A DNA stretch of 64,000 bases from Thioalbus denitrificans (GTDB lineage Bacteria; Pseudomonadota; Gammaproteobacteria; DSM-26407), in the NCBI RefSeq assembly GCF_003337735.1, contig NZ_QPJY01000001.1, positions 82,150 through 146,149 of the forward strand, in the 5' to 3' direction. A program made the position numbers and the translations under genes. Of this stretch, positions 29,726-37,481 are shown piece after piece. The notes below the pieces were generated by a model that saw only the letters and a list, made by a program, of their open reading frames with translations, ran no database searches and was not told where the DNA came from. Within the stretch, counting starts at the first letter, position 1, and each line of letters starts with the position of its first letter.

Positions 29726-30308
29726 AGGCGATCCTCCTGTCTTGCAATGCGTTGCGTGGCGGCGTGACGGGAGCCGCGCCCGGCGGGTCCCCTGGACCTG
29801 CCGGCGGCTGCCTGGCTCACGACCGCTAAATAGTTCGTCAGCAGCGCCCCGCGGGGCGCCAGGGGAAGGGGTGCACGACTATCGGGTAACGCCCGGGCCG
29901 GTCCGTGCTGCCGGCGGCGGGCCTGACGATTGCCGGGGCGAGGCGGCGGGCGATGCGCCCGCGCAGAGTTCCTGCGGCTCCGCGGCGAAGTAGCGGAATC
30001 TTAACATAAATCGGCCACGGGTTCCGACCCGGGCCCCAAACGCCGGAGAGGACAGGCTAGCGCGGGATTGTTGCATTCCCTTGACCGCGGGGTGGATCGG
30101 TCTGACAGTTCAGCTCACCGCCGCCGCGCAAACTCGACCGCCATGCAATGACTCCATAGCCACACCCGCTGCGCTTGGCCCATTCCGCCCGTTGATACAT
30201 ACCTATCAGGATTTATCAATTCATGAGAGATTGATAAATAAACACCGGGGGACTAGCATATTTATCGATATGGGAAGAATTGATAGAAACTGAGCCAAAT
30301 CCATCACC
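29726..30308. other. 583-base divergent spacer between the KamA-like and Fic genes
   Basis: The left two thirds are G+C rich, without a coding frame I trust. From about 30180 the DNA turns AT-rich and holds the inverted repeat and promoter of the Fic gene. The change of composition marks the left border of the accessory region. Confidence 0.55.
30212..30259 (+). promoter_or_regulatory. Inverted repeat TTTATCAAT...ATTGATAAA overlapping a promoter for the Fic gene
   Basis: Perfect 9-base arms (30212-30220 and 30230-30238) with a 9-base spacer. The right arm contains TTGATA (30231-30236), a -35 hexamer with TAGCAT as -10 (30254-30259) after 17 bases. A bound repressor would block this promoter. 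The start codon is 50 bases downstream of the -10. Confidence 0.6.
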
Positions 30309-31634
30309 ATGAAGCCGCTCGTCCCACCCCCCCCACCGGAGAAGCTGCTGGCATCGTGCCCCCACGATATCTTGTTGCGCCTGTTCCGGGAGGTGGGCAC
30401 AACTCACCAGGGGCGCTACCTCCACTGGGACAAGCTCCGTCATCTGACCCCGCCGGAGGAATTGTCAGCCGAGGAGTGGTGGCTGGGGATCAAGCTGGCC
30501 CGTCACCAGCAATTCCGTACCATTCCCCTGCGCGATCTCAAGGGAGAGCCGTTTCGCTATACGCTGCCCGACTGTGTCCTGAAGAAGCTGCATCACATCG
30601 ACAGCCTGGCGAGCGGCCGTCTCGCGTTGAGCGGGCAGGTGGCCACGGAGGAAAACCGGGACCGCTTCATATTCAACTCCCTGGTGGAGGAGGCCATCAC
30701 CTCCAGCCAGCTCGAGGGGGCCAGCACCACGCGCCAGGTGGCGGCCGACATGATCCGCTACGAACGCCGCCCGCGCGACAAGAGCGAGCGGATGATCCTC
30801 AACAACTATCTCGCCATGCAGTCGGTGCGCGAAGTGAAGAACCGGCCACTGGACTTCGCCGGACTGATGTCACTGCATCGGACGCTGACCGCCGAGACGC
30901 TCGAGGATCCTTCCGCCGCCGGCCGTATCCAGCAGCCGGGCGACAAACGGGTCGAGGTGGTGGATCACCGCTCCCGGCACGTGCTTCACACCCCCCCGCT
31001 GGCCGAGACACTACAGAAGCGCATGGGAACCCTCATCGCCTTCGCCAACAGCGAAGGCGATGAGGCGGAATTCATGCACCCCGTGATACGCGCCATCACC
31101 CTCCACTTCTGGCTGGCCTACGAGCACCCGTTCGTGGACGGCAACGGCCGCACCGCACGCGCCCTCTTCTACCGGACCATGCTGCAGCACGGCTACTGGC
31201 TGTTCGAGTTCATCTCCATCTCGCGCATCCTGAAGCGGGCCCCCGCCAGGTATGCCCGCGCGTTCCTGGAGACGGAGAGCGACGACAACGACCTGACCTA
31301 CTTCATCATCCACCAGCTGGGGGTCATCGAACAGGCACTCGACGACCTGGAAACCTATCTCGCCCGCAAGGCATCGCAACTGAATCGACTGGAGCAGCGG
31401 CTGCGGCGCTCCGACCTGAACCACCGCCAGATCGCCCTGCTCTCCCATGCCATCCGCCACCCCGGGCACGCGTACACGGTGAAGTCCCACCAGAACAGCC
31501 ACGGCGTCGCCTACGCCACCGCCCGGGCCGACCTGATCCAGCTGGCGGAAGCCGGCCTGATGATTCAACGACGAATCGGCAAGAAAACCCTGGAGTTCAT
31601 CGCACCGGACGACCTGGAAGAGCGGATTCGCTAG
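30309..31634 (+). CDS. Fic-family protein (class II, N-terminal inhibitory motif)
   Basis: Probable AMP-transferase/deAMPylase, 441 residues. The Fic core has the active-site loop HPFVDGNGRTARALFYR (catalytic His ~273). The auto-inhibitory helix SSQLEGAST (S-x3-E-G, ~137) is in the same chain upstream of the core, which defines class II. The N-terminal ~100 residues precede a typical Fic_N region; the C terminus has a winged-helix-like segment (AYTVKSHQNSHGVAYATARADLI split over two helices). ATG at 30309, no strong ribosome site. Targets are unknown. It may be a stress regulator or a defence-linked toxin. Confidence 0.85.
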   Translation: MKPLVPPPPPEKLLASCPHDILLRLFREVGTTHQGRYLHWDKLRHLTPPEELSAEEWWLGIKLARHQQFRTIPLRDLKGEPFRYTLPDCVLKKLHHIDSLASGRLALSGQVATEENRDRFIFNSLVEEAITSSQLEGASTTRQVAADMIRYERRPRDKSERMILNNYLAMQSVREVKNRPLDFAGLMSLHRTLTAETLEDPSAAGRIQQPGDKRVEVVDHRSRHVLHTPPLAETLQKRMGTLIAFANSEGDEAEFMHPVIRAITLHFWLAYEHPFVDGNGRTARALFYRTMLQHGYWLFEFISISRILKRAPARYARAFLETESDDNDLTYFIIHQLGVIEQALDDLETYLARKASQLNRLEQRLRRSDLNHRQIALLSHAIRHPGHAYTVKSHQNSHGVAYATARADLIQLAEAGLMIQRRIGKKTLEFIAPDDLEERIR

Positions 31635-31654
31635 CGCCCGGCGTCAGCCCGTGT

Positions 31655-31733
31655 GATGGGCACGCTGCGCTTTGCCCATCCTACGGGGTGTCTCGATGCA
31701 ATTGTAGGATGGGCAAAGCGCAGCGTGCCCATC
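31655..31733. repeat. Inverted pair of 30-base REP palindromes (left of the RAYT gene)
   Basis: Copies at 31655-31684 (inverted) and 31704-31733 (direct) of a unit starting GTAGGATGGGCAAAGCGC and ending GCCCATC, separated by 19 bases. The two copies are exact inverted complements over 30 bases, and each is internally palindromic (GATGGGC...GCCCATC). They lie between the stop codons of the Fic gene and the transposase gene. Confidence 0.95.
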
Positions 31734-31765
31734 AACCCGACCGCAATCGCCCGCCCCGCGTCGCC

Positions 31766-32290
31766 CTACTCCCCCGCCACGACCTGCAAACCCGGCGGCT
31801 CGCCGGCCCCCCAGCCGGGCGCGTAAACCCCGCGCTCGACCCAGCGCGAGAACGAACTGTAGGGCCACCCCGCGGGGCTGTCCACGTAACCGTGCTTCAC
31901 CGGGTTGTAATGGATGTAATCCATGTGCCGCGCCCAATCCGCCTCGTCCCGGATGGTGTGCTCCCAGAAGCGGCGCTGCCAGATTCCCTTCTCCCGTTTC
32001 CGTGCCTGGGAGGGGGAGGCGGGCGCGGCCGGGAGGGCGCTGGAGAAGGCGCGCTTGAGCACCATCCAGCGCCGCGAGTAGTCGCTGTCGCCGTCGGGCA
32101 GGCGCCACAGCGTGTGGAGATGATCGGGAAGCACGACGATGGCCTCGATGACGAAGGGATAGCGGCTGCGCACGAGGCGGAAGGCGGCCCGCAGGGCCTC
32201 GATGTGGTCCACCAGGAGCGGCCGGCGGTGCTGGGTGACCACGGTGAAAAAGCAGGTGCCGCCCGGTTGGCGGTGACGTCGGTAGTCCAT
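31766..32290 (-). CDS. REP-associated tyrosine transposase (RAYT)
   Basis: 174-residue single-strand transposase of the Y1/HUH class related to IS200. HUH motif in VVLPDHLHTLWRLP (His57, His59); the family's YIHYNPVKHGYV block (residues 125-136) contains the catalytic Tyr, probably Y125. The start MDYRRHRQPGG at 32290 fits the family; a longer in-frame extension runs into the right REP palindrome and is rejected. Such proteins bind and process REP hairpins with a 5' GTAG, and here both flanks carry exactly such pairs. It is a domesticated dispersal enzyme rather than a classic insertion sequence: no terminal structure beyond the REPs was seen. Confidence 0.92.
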   Translation of the reverse strand: MDYRRHRQPGGTCFFTVVTQHRRPLLVDHIEALRAAFRLVRSRYPFVIEAIVVLPDHLHTLWRLPDGDSDYSRRWMVLKRAFSSALPAAPASPSQARKREKGIWQRRFWEHTIRDEADWARHMDYIHYNPVKHGYVDSPAGWPYSSFSRWVERGVYAPGWGAGEPPGLQVVAGE

Positions 32291-32320
32291 TACCGGTGTT
32301 CTCCCTGTGTGAGCATTTCT

Positions 32321-32462
32321 GATGGGCACGCTGCGCTTTGCCCATCCTACGGGATGTCTCCCGTGGCAATTGCAGGAGGGGCATCCATCAAAACCCTTAC
32401 CCCTCCCATATAGGGCATCCCTCGGAACAATTGTAGGATGGGCAAAGCGCAGCGTGCCCATC
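32321..32462. repeat. Inverted pair of REP palindromes (right of the RAYT gene)
   Basis: Copies at 32321-32350 (inverted) and 32433-32462 (direct), identical in sequence to those at 31655-31733. The intervening 82 bases keep similar linker words (TGTCTC...AATTG), with a further degenerate partial copy. Confidence 0.95.
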
Positions 32463-32490
32463 AACCCGTCCATTGACGTGCCGGCCCGCC

Positions 32491-33036
32491 CTACCGCTCC
32501 CCCAGCAGGCTACGCGGCTCGATCAGCACCGTCGCCTCGGCGTTGCCCAGCCACACCTGCCCCTCCTGCACCGTGCACTGCAGGCGCATCGTGCGGCTCA
32601 CCAGCCCGGCCAGGGCGCGGGTCGCCTCCTGGGGCAGGTCGAACACCCGCAGGTTGTCGAGCCGCTCCAGCTCCCGGGCGTTGCGCTCCCACCACTGCCC
32701 GGCGGTGCGGCCGCCGTAGGTGTAAAGCACCACCTGCCGCGCCCGGCCGCAGGCCCGGCGCAGGCGTCGCGCGTCGGGTAGGCCCACGTCGATCCAGAGC
32801 CGGATCTCCTCGTCCAGGCTGCGCTCCCAGAGCGCCGGCTCGTCGTCGGCGCACAGCCCCTTGGTGAACTGCAGCGCCTCGCCGGCGTGGAGCGCGAAGG
32901 CCAGCAGCCGCACCATCATCCGCTCGTCGGTCTCCGAGGGGTGGCGCGCCAGGGTCAGGGCGTGGTCGGCGTAGTGGTTGCGGTCCATGTCCGCAATCTG
33001 CAGCTCGGCCTTGAAGATGGTGGCGGTGAGGGCCAT
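32491..33036 (-). CDS. yaeQ: YaeQ family protein
   Basis: 181 residues, full length for the family. The start MALTATIFKAELQIADMDR and the blocks YADHALTLARHPSETDERMM, LDEEIRLWIDVGLPD and RQVVLYTYGG are the family hallmarks. The fold is related to PD-(D/E)xK nucleases, and the acidic and Lys residues it keeps suggest some nucleic-acid role, but the biochemical function is not established. It looks like a native core gene placed next to the transposase. G+C content is high. Confidence 0.92.
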   Translation of the reverse strand: MALTATIFKAELQIADMDRNHYADHALTLARHPSETDERMMVRLLAFALHAGEALQFTKGLCADDEPALWERSLDEEIRLWIDVGLPDARRLRRACGRARQVVLYTYGGRTAGQWWERNARELERLDNLRVFDLPQEATRALAGLVSRTMRLQCTVQEGQVWLGNAEATVLIEPRSLLGER

Positions 33037-33092
33037 GGGCGAGAACCGGGTTGGCTGTGGGGCGGCCAGTGTAACCGGGCCGGAGGGAAAGG

Positions 33093-34355
33093 TCAGGGAT
33101 TCCGGCCCGGCGCGGGGGCGCCCCCGCCCATCCCGGCCAGGTGCAGCCAGAAGCGCTCGCGCAGGCCCCGGGGCGGCAGCCGCAGATGGGCGTGCTCGCG
33201 CATCATGTCGGCCCACAGCGGCTCGATGAAGTGGTAGGTGATCCAGCGCTCCAGGTCGTGATAGCGGTCGTAGCCCCGGGGCGTCAGCACCAGCGCCCCG
33301 GCCTCCCGGCGCAGGATGCCGGCCCCGCGCAGCAACCCCAGCAGCCCCCGCAGCAGCCGCTGGCGGGGGTAGAGCACCCCGAAGCGGCGGGGGTCGACGC
33401 GCCCCGTGTAGGCCTGCCAGAACAGGTAGTAGGCGGCCGACTTCAGCCGCGACAGGGACGCCAGGCGGGCGATGGGCAGCTCGCCGTCGGCGATCCGTTC
33501 GATGTAGGCGGGGACCGAGAAGTGGTTGAGGAAGAACAGCCCGCCGGTGAAGGAGCCCGCACCGGCCCCGCAGCCAAGGTAGAACTCGCGGGTGATGGAG
33601 GTGTAGTTGGCGGCGTCCCGCCGGTTGAAGGTCCACACCGAGCGCCGCTCGTAGCCGTGGCGCCGGGCCAGGGCCTCCGCCTGGCGCAGGACCCGATGCT
33701 CCCTGCCGGGCTGGTGGCGCACCTTGCCGAAGGGGGTGTAGCCGAAGCGCATCAGCGGGTAGGTGGAAACCTGCTCCACCCCCGCCCGGAAGCAGTGCTC
33801 CAGGTCCCGCAGGAAGACCGACGCCTCGCCGAAGGCGGCGTCGAAGATGAGGTCCACGTCCACGCAGTCGAACTGCCCGGCGGTCGCTTCCAGGGCGCGG
33901 AAGTTCTCCGCCACCGTGTTGGGCCGCTTCAGGTGCGCCAGCACCGCGGCGTCGAAGGACTGGACGCCGAGACTCAGGTAGTTGACGCCCATCGCCCGCA
34001 GCCGGGCGACGTTCTCCGGGGTGGCGTGGCCCGGCAGCACCTCGATGGCCCGCTCCCCGGCGACGGGAATCCGCGCCAGGAGGGGGGCCAGTTCAGCGAG
34101 GCAGAGGGTCGGCGTCCCGCCGCCGATGTAGAGGGAGGTGAAGGGCCCCGCCGCGTGGGCCAGGTAGCCGTCGATCTCCCGCCCCAGGGCCTCGACGTAG
34201 CGCCCCGCGAGCGCCCGGTCGAGGAGCACCTTGTTGTAGGGGCAGAAGGGGCAGAGGGTCTCGCAGAAGGGGACGTGCAGATAGAGCCCCGGCCGGCTGG
34301 TGAAGGAGGCCATCACCGCCCCGGCGGCGGCGGCCGGCAGGGGCGGATTGAACAT
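33093..34355 (-). CDS. HemN/HemW-like radical SAM protein
   Basis: About 420 residues from ATG 34355 (MFNPPLPAAAAG). Radical SAM motif CETLCPFCPY (CxxxCxxC, ~30), then SLYIGGGTPTL and INYLSLGVQSF-like text (VNYLSLGVQSFD), as in coproporphyrinogen oxidases of the HemN/HemW group. HemN has a further Cys two positions after the third; here that position is Tyr (CPFCPY), so true HemN activity is doubtful. The C-terminal winged-helix part is present. The start is uncertain: ATGs at 34313, 34400 and 34421 are also in frame, the last overlapping the divergent gene. It pairs head to head with another radical SAM gene. Confidence 0.78.
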   Translation of the reverse strand: MFNPPLPAAAAGAVMASFTSRPGLYLHVPFCETLCPFCPYNKVLLDRALAGRYVEALGREIDGYLAHAAGPFTSLYIGGGTPTLCLAELAPLLARIPVAGERAIEVLPGHATPENVARLRAMGVNYLSLGVQSFDAAVLAHLKRPNTVAENFRALEATAGQFDCVDVDLIFDAAFGEASVFLRDLEHCFRAGVEQVSTYPLMRFGYTPFGKVRHQPGREHRVLRQAEALARRHGYERRSVWTFNRRDAANYTSITREFYLGCGAGAGSFTGGLFFLNHFSVPAYIERIADGELPIARLASLSRLKSAAYYLFWQAYTGRVDPRRFGVLYPRQRLLRGLLGLLRGAGILRREAGALVLTPRGYDRYHDLERWITYHFIEPLWADMMREHAHLRLPPRGLRERFWLHLAGMGGGAPAPGRNP

Positions 34356-34414
34356 TCCCGCCCCTGTGGAATACTTGTCGGTAAGGTCCGCTGCTCGCAT
34401 CGGGAGATTGGCCC

Positions 34415-35329
34415 ATGGCAAACCCGGCAGCCGGTTCCGGGAACGGAAAGCTGTCCCGCCTCCTCGACTATAGCAGCACCGCCTGGGCGTTCCTCGTCGC
34501 CCGGCGCAACCGGCCCTTCATCCTGGGGCTGGTGATCACGGACATCTGCAACCTCGCCTGCCGCCACTGCCGGGTGGCGAACGTCCACAACGCCTCGATG
34601 ACCTTAGAGGAGGTGCGCGGGCACCTGCAGCGGCAGTACGACCGGGGCGTCCGCTACCTCTACCTGGAGGGCGGCGAGCCCTACCTGTGGCGGGACGGCG
34701 ACCGCCGCCTGCCCGACATCGTCCGCCTCGCCCGGCGAATCGGCTACTACCGCGTCCACGTCTACACCAACGGCACCGTGCCGCTCGACGAGAGCCCCGA
34801 CTTCACCTGGGTCAGCATCGACGGCCTCGGCGAGACCTTCCGGACCATCCGCGGCATCCCCGTGGACCACGTGCTCGACCACCTGCGCCGTTTCAAAGGC
34901 CGCGGCGGCATCGTCTACACCGTCAACACCCTCAACCGGGGACACACGGGCGAGTTCCTCGAATTCATGCAGCGGGAATTCCCGGGCCGGCGGGTGATGT
35001 TCTACCTCCACACCCCCTACTACGGGAAGGACGAGCTGCTCCTCTCCCGGGCGCAGCGGCGCGAAACCATCGAGACCCTCATCGCCCACAAGCGCGCGGG
35101 CCTGCCGGTGATGAACTCGAAAGCCGGCCTCCGGGCCCTGGCGAGCGGCAACTACTTCCACCCCACCAACCTGTGGAAGGTCATCGACACCACCGGCGAG
35201 TACCCCTGCTGCCGCGCCATCGGCAACCCGGAGGTGTGCGCAGAGTGCGGCTACGCCACCTGCGCGGAGATCGTGTTGGCGCGGAACGGGCGGATTGGGC
35301 CTGTTGTTGGGTTGTTGGGGATGTATTGA
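34415..35329 (+). CDS. Radical SAM protein with C-terminal cysteine cluster
   Basis: 304 residues. Cluster motif CNLACRHCR (~48) in the context VITDICNLAC; GGEP-type loop in YLYLEGGEPYLW; then VYTNGT and VSIDGLGETF. The last 40 residues contain CCRAIGNPEVCAECGYATC, a Cys-rich segment like the auxiliary-cluster (SPASM/Twitch) regions of peptide- or substrate-modifying enzymes. GGGAGA is eight bases before the ATG. It is divergent from the HemN/HemW-like gene with a short shared control region. No precursor peptide gene was found nearby. The substrate is unknown. Confidence 0.78.
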   Translation: MANPAAGSGNGKLSRLLDYSSTAWAFLVARRNRPFILGLVITDICNLACRHCRVANVHNASMTLEEVRGHLQRQYDRGVRYLYLEGGEPYLWRDGDRRLPDIVRLARRIGYYRVHVYTNGTVPLDESPDFTWVSIDGLGETFRTIRGIPVDHVLDHLRRFKGRGGIVYTVNTLNRGHTGEFLEFMQREFPGRRVMFYLHTPYYGKDELLLSRAQRRETIETLIAHKRAGLPVMNSKAGLRALASGNYFHPTNLWKVIDTTGEYPCCRAIGNPEVCAECGYATCAEIVLARNGRIGPVVGLLGMY

Positions 35330-35388
35330 GCCATGTGCCGCTTGGCGGTACTCACACGTTACGAGAGGCCTTACAGACCCTGACTGCT

Positions 35389-35426
35389 GTTCTCAACCGG
35401 GCAACAAAAGTAGCCCGTTTGAGAAC
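35389..35426. terminator. Hairpin between convergent genes, likely bidirectional terminator
   Basis: Arms GTTCTCAACCGGGC (35389-35402) and GCCCGTTTGAGAAC (35413-35426), 14 bases with one mismatch and a 10-base loop. There is no clear T tract on either side, so termination strength is uncertain. Confidence 0.5.
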
Positions 35427-35433
35427 AACATAA

Positions 35434-36450
35434 TCACTCTTCCCCTTCGTCCAGAACCTCCGGCACATAGACGCGACGGAGCGGCAAGAGCCCCTTGTAG
35501 GGTGAGTCGAACTGCTCATAGTGCTGGAAGATGAGTGACACCAGCTCCTCTCCATCAATCAACCGCAGATTGCTTTTCGACTTGGCAAAGTTCCGGGCCT
35601 GTGCGGTAAATGTTCCGAGCGTTACGAGCAATCCGAACTCCTTCTCGCCCACCTTGCCATAGAGAGCGGAGACAACCGGATCGCCGATGCTTCCCTCGGA
35701 GCTCTTCACCTGCACTTTCACAATGGGTGGTTCGAACCCAAGCTCGTCCTTGTGGGCAACGATGTCGATTCCGCCATCCGGACCTGCGGAAGAAATGCGG
35801 GTCCGGTAGCCCATGGTGTTGAGGAGCTGCGCGACAAAGTCCGCAAACGGATGGCCCTTTACCTCCTGCGCAAGGCGTTTGAGTACGAAGTCCCTGGTTG
35901 TCTCCTCGATATCCTTGGCGACCGCGGCGACGGACTCGTCCTTGCTGACTTGAGGTGCATCAAGCCGTCCTTCGAGCGCCAACCGAAATTCGTCCGCGTA
36001 ATTCTTTACCAGGAAAAGACTCATGGCCGAACCAATTTCGTAAAGTGCCCCCTGGGTGAACTTGGAGCGTGGCACGGCACGCAGCCACTTGGCCGGCCGC
36101 ATATGGGGATAGCTTGGCTCCAGCTTGGAGTCGAAATGGTATCCACCTTCGATACGACCGATATGTACCTTTCGATCCTGCTTCGATGGGTAAACCACCA
36201 GATCACCCGGCTTCATCTCGTGGGCAAAGCGAAATGTCTGGCCAGCGATGCTCGGAATGGCGCCAGGCTTCTTGTCTGGGAACACTTCCGCAACACGCGC
36301 CTTGAATGCCTCCCGATCAGGGGCAATCCCGGACAAGTCGCCCAGTTTGCTCCAGCCGATGGCTATCCGATTCTTCTTCAGAAAGAGCGTGTCGGCATCA
36401 CCGGTCTTGCCCGCGTGTATTCCCCAGATCGTCGTTTCCTTGTTTTCCAC
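35434..36450 (-). CDS. Mrr-like restriction endonuclease
   Basis: 338 residues. The N-terminal ~140 residues (ETTIWGIHAGKTGDADTLFL, RFAHEMKPGDLVVYPSKQDR) resemble the PUA/EVE-like sensing module of Mrr-type enzymes. The C-terminal PD-(D/E)xK nuclease is clear: HPFADFVAQLLNTMGYRTR, then PDGGIDIVAHKD, and VKVQVKSSEG, giving catalytic D...QxK. Such enzymes cut modified or foreign DNA (type IV-like). The start is GTG at 36450, chosen for GGGAGGG just upstream; the open frame runs back to an ATG at 36483. It is the last gene of the hsd/CBASS run, 107 bases after the HNH gene. Confidence 0.82.
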   Translation of the reverse strand: MENKETTIWGIHAGKTGDADTLFLKKNRIAIGWSKLGDLSGIAPDREAFKARVAEVFPDKKPGAIPSIAGQTFRFAHEMKPGDLVVYPSKQDRKVHIGRIEGGYHFDSKLEPSYPHMRPAKWLRAVPRSKFTQGALYEIGSAMSLFLVKNYADEFRLALEGRLDAPQVSKDESVAAVAKDIEETTRDFVLKRLAQEVKGHPFADFVAQLLNTMGYRTRISSAGPDGGIDIVAHKDELGFEPPIVKVQVKSSEGSIGDPVVSALYGKVGEKEFGLLVTLGTFTAQARNFAKSKSNLRLIDGEELVSLIFQHYEQFDSPYKGLLPLRRVYVPEVLDEGEE

Positions 36451-36557
36451 GATTCCCTCCCGACACCCATCAGAGATCAACACCGCGACTGCTGGTCATG
36501 AAGAACTGGTTCCGCCGCTGCAATCACGGCCAAGATGACCGGCCAATGGCCAACCTA

Positions 36558-37481
36558 TTATTGGGCCATGAACCGCTCATAGCGCCGCTCAAGCAGCACC
36601 GGGCTGGGTCGCTTGGCGGCATTTCTCGGCACGATCAGTTGCCTGCCATGCATTTCCTTCAGACCGTGCAACAGCATGGGTCCGTCGCTCTCTTCCAGGA
36701 TGTCTCGTCGGACTTCCACCACATAATCCGGCCTCACCCCGACGAAACTCCGGTCAAAGGCCGCGTGGTGCAGCTTGCACAAGGACAGGCCGTTGGTGAC
36801 GATGGGATCGCCCCCCGGCTCTCCATCGGGAATAATGTGCGCCGCATCAAGCAGTTCGGCGTGCTTCAGCCGGCACATGGCACACTGCTCATGGTAGGCC
36901 TCCAACACCCGCTCCCGGAAGGCGCGCTGGTGCACCCGCTGGCGGACGGTTGCCGTGATGTAGGCCCTGCGCAGTTCGCCCGAATCCTCTCTCACCCCAT
37001 CAGGAATAAACGCTTCACCTGGCGAGTAGAGCGAGGTGTTCGCATCGTCCGCCTGCACGGTGAAGGTCAGGCGTTCGGGATTATCACCGACGATAAAGAC
37101 GGGCCAGAGCGCCAGGTACTTCCCCTTCACCACCTGGTAGAAGTAGACCAGCGGCATGCGCAGGCGCATTGCCTCCCGGAGGCCACGGTTATCCCGATGC
37201 CCGGGATCGGTCCCCCGGTAGCGGTATTGAATGAGTGATTCCGTGAGATAGCCGTCGTCATAGGGACCATTGGGAATCGTGGTTATGGAGATGGGGATAT
37301 CGAGAACCGCCGGTTTGAAGATGCCCTGGGGTCCGAGGAGCGGGACGCGGTGTCCTTCGAATTCAAAACCCTGCGCAAGGAGGGTTCGTGGCAGAACATC
37401 TCCGTGCCTATCCACCTGCCTCTCCAACCAGCTGAAGGCCTCCCGGCGGACCAGCGCATCGTGCCGGCCGGCGCCTATCAC
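36558..37481 (-). CDS. HNH endonuclease with N-terminal DNA-recognition-like domain
   Basis: 307 residues. The C-terminal HNH nuclease (~190-250) has EQCAMCRLKHAELLDAAHII and NGLSLCKLHHAAFDR, with CxxC and CxxH zinc ligands and the AAHI catalytic His. The N-terminal half has SLIQYRYRGTDPGHRDNRGL and PLVYFYQVVKGKYLALWPVF, a block I know from stand-alone restriction-type HNH enzymes whose recognised base modification is unclear. The start ATG overlaps the hsdM stop (ATGA), so its expression is tied to the methyltransferase. It could be a modification-dependent nuclease complementing the type I system. Confidence 0.8.
   Translation of the reverse strand: MIGAGRHDALVRREAFSWLERQVDRHGDVLPRTLLAQGFEFEGHRVPLLGPQGIFKPAVLDIPISITTIPNGPYDDGYLTESLIQYRYRGTDPGHRDNRGLREAMRLRMPLVYFYQVVKGKYLALWPVFIVGDNPERLTFTVQADDANTSLYSPGEAFIPDGVREDSGELRRAYITATVRQRVHQRAFRERVLEAYHEQCAMCRLKHAELLDAAHIIPDGEPGGDPIVTNGLSLCKLHHAAFDRSFVGVRPDYVVEVRRDILEESDGPMLLHGLKEMHGRQLIVPRNAAKRPSPVLLERRYERFMAQ

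Noticed and set aside
29879-30076. A 65-residue ORF in the spacer before the Fic gene
   Set aside because: No ribosome site, low-complexity composition and no family likeness.
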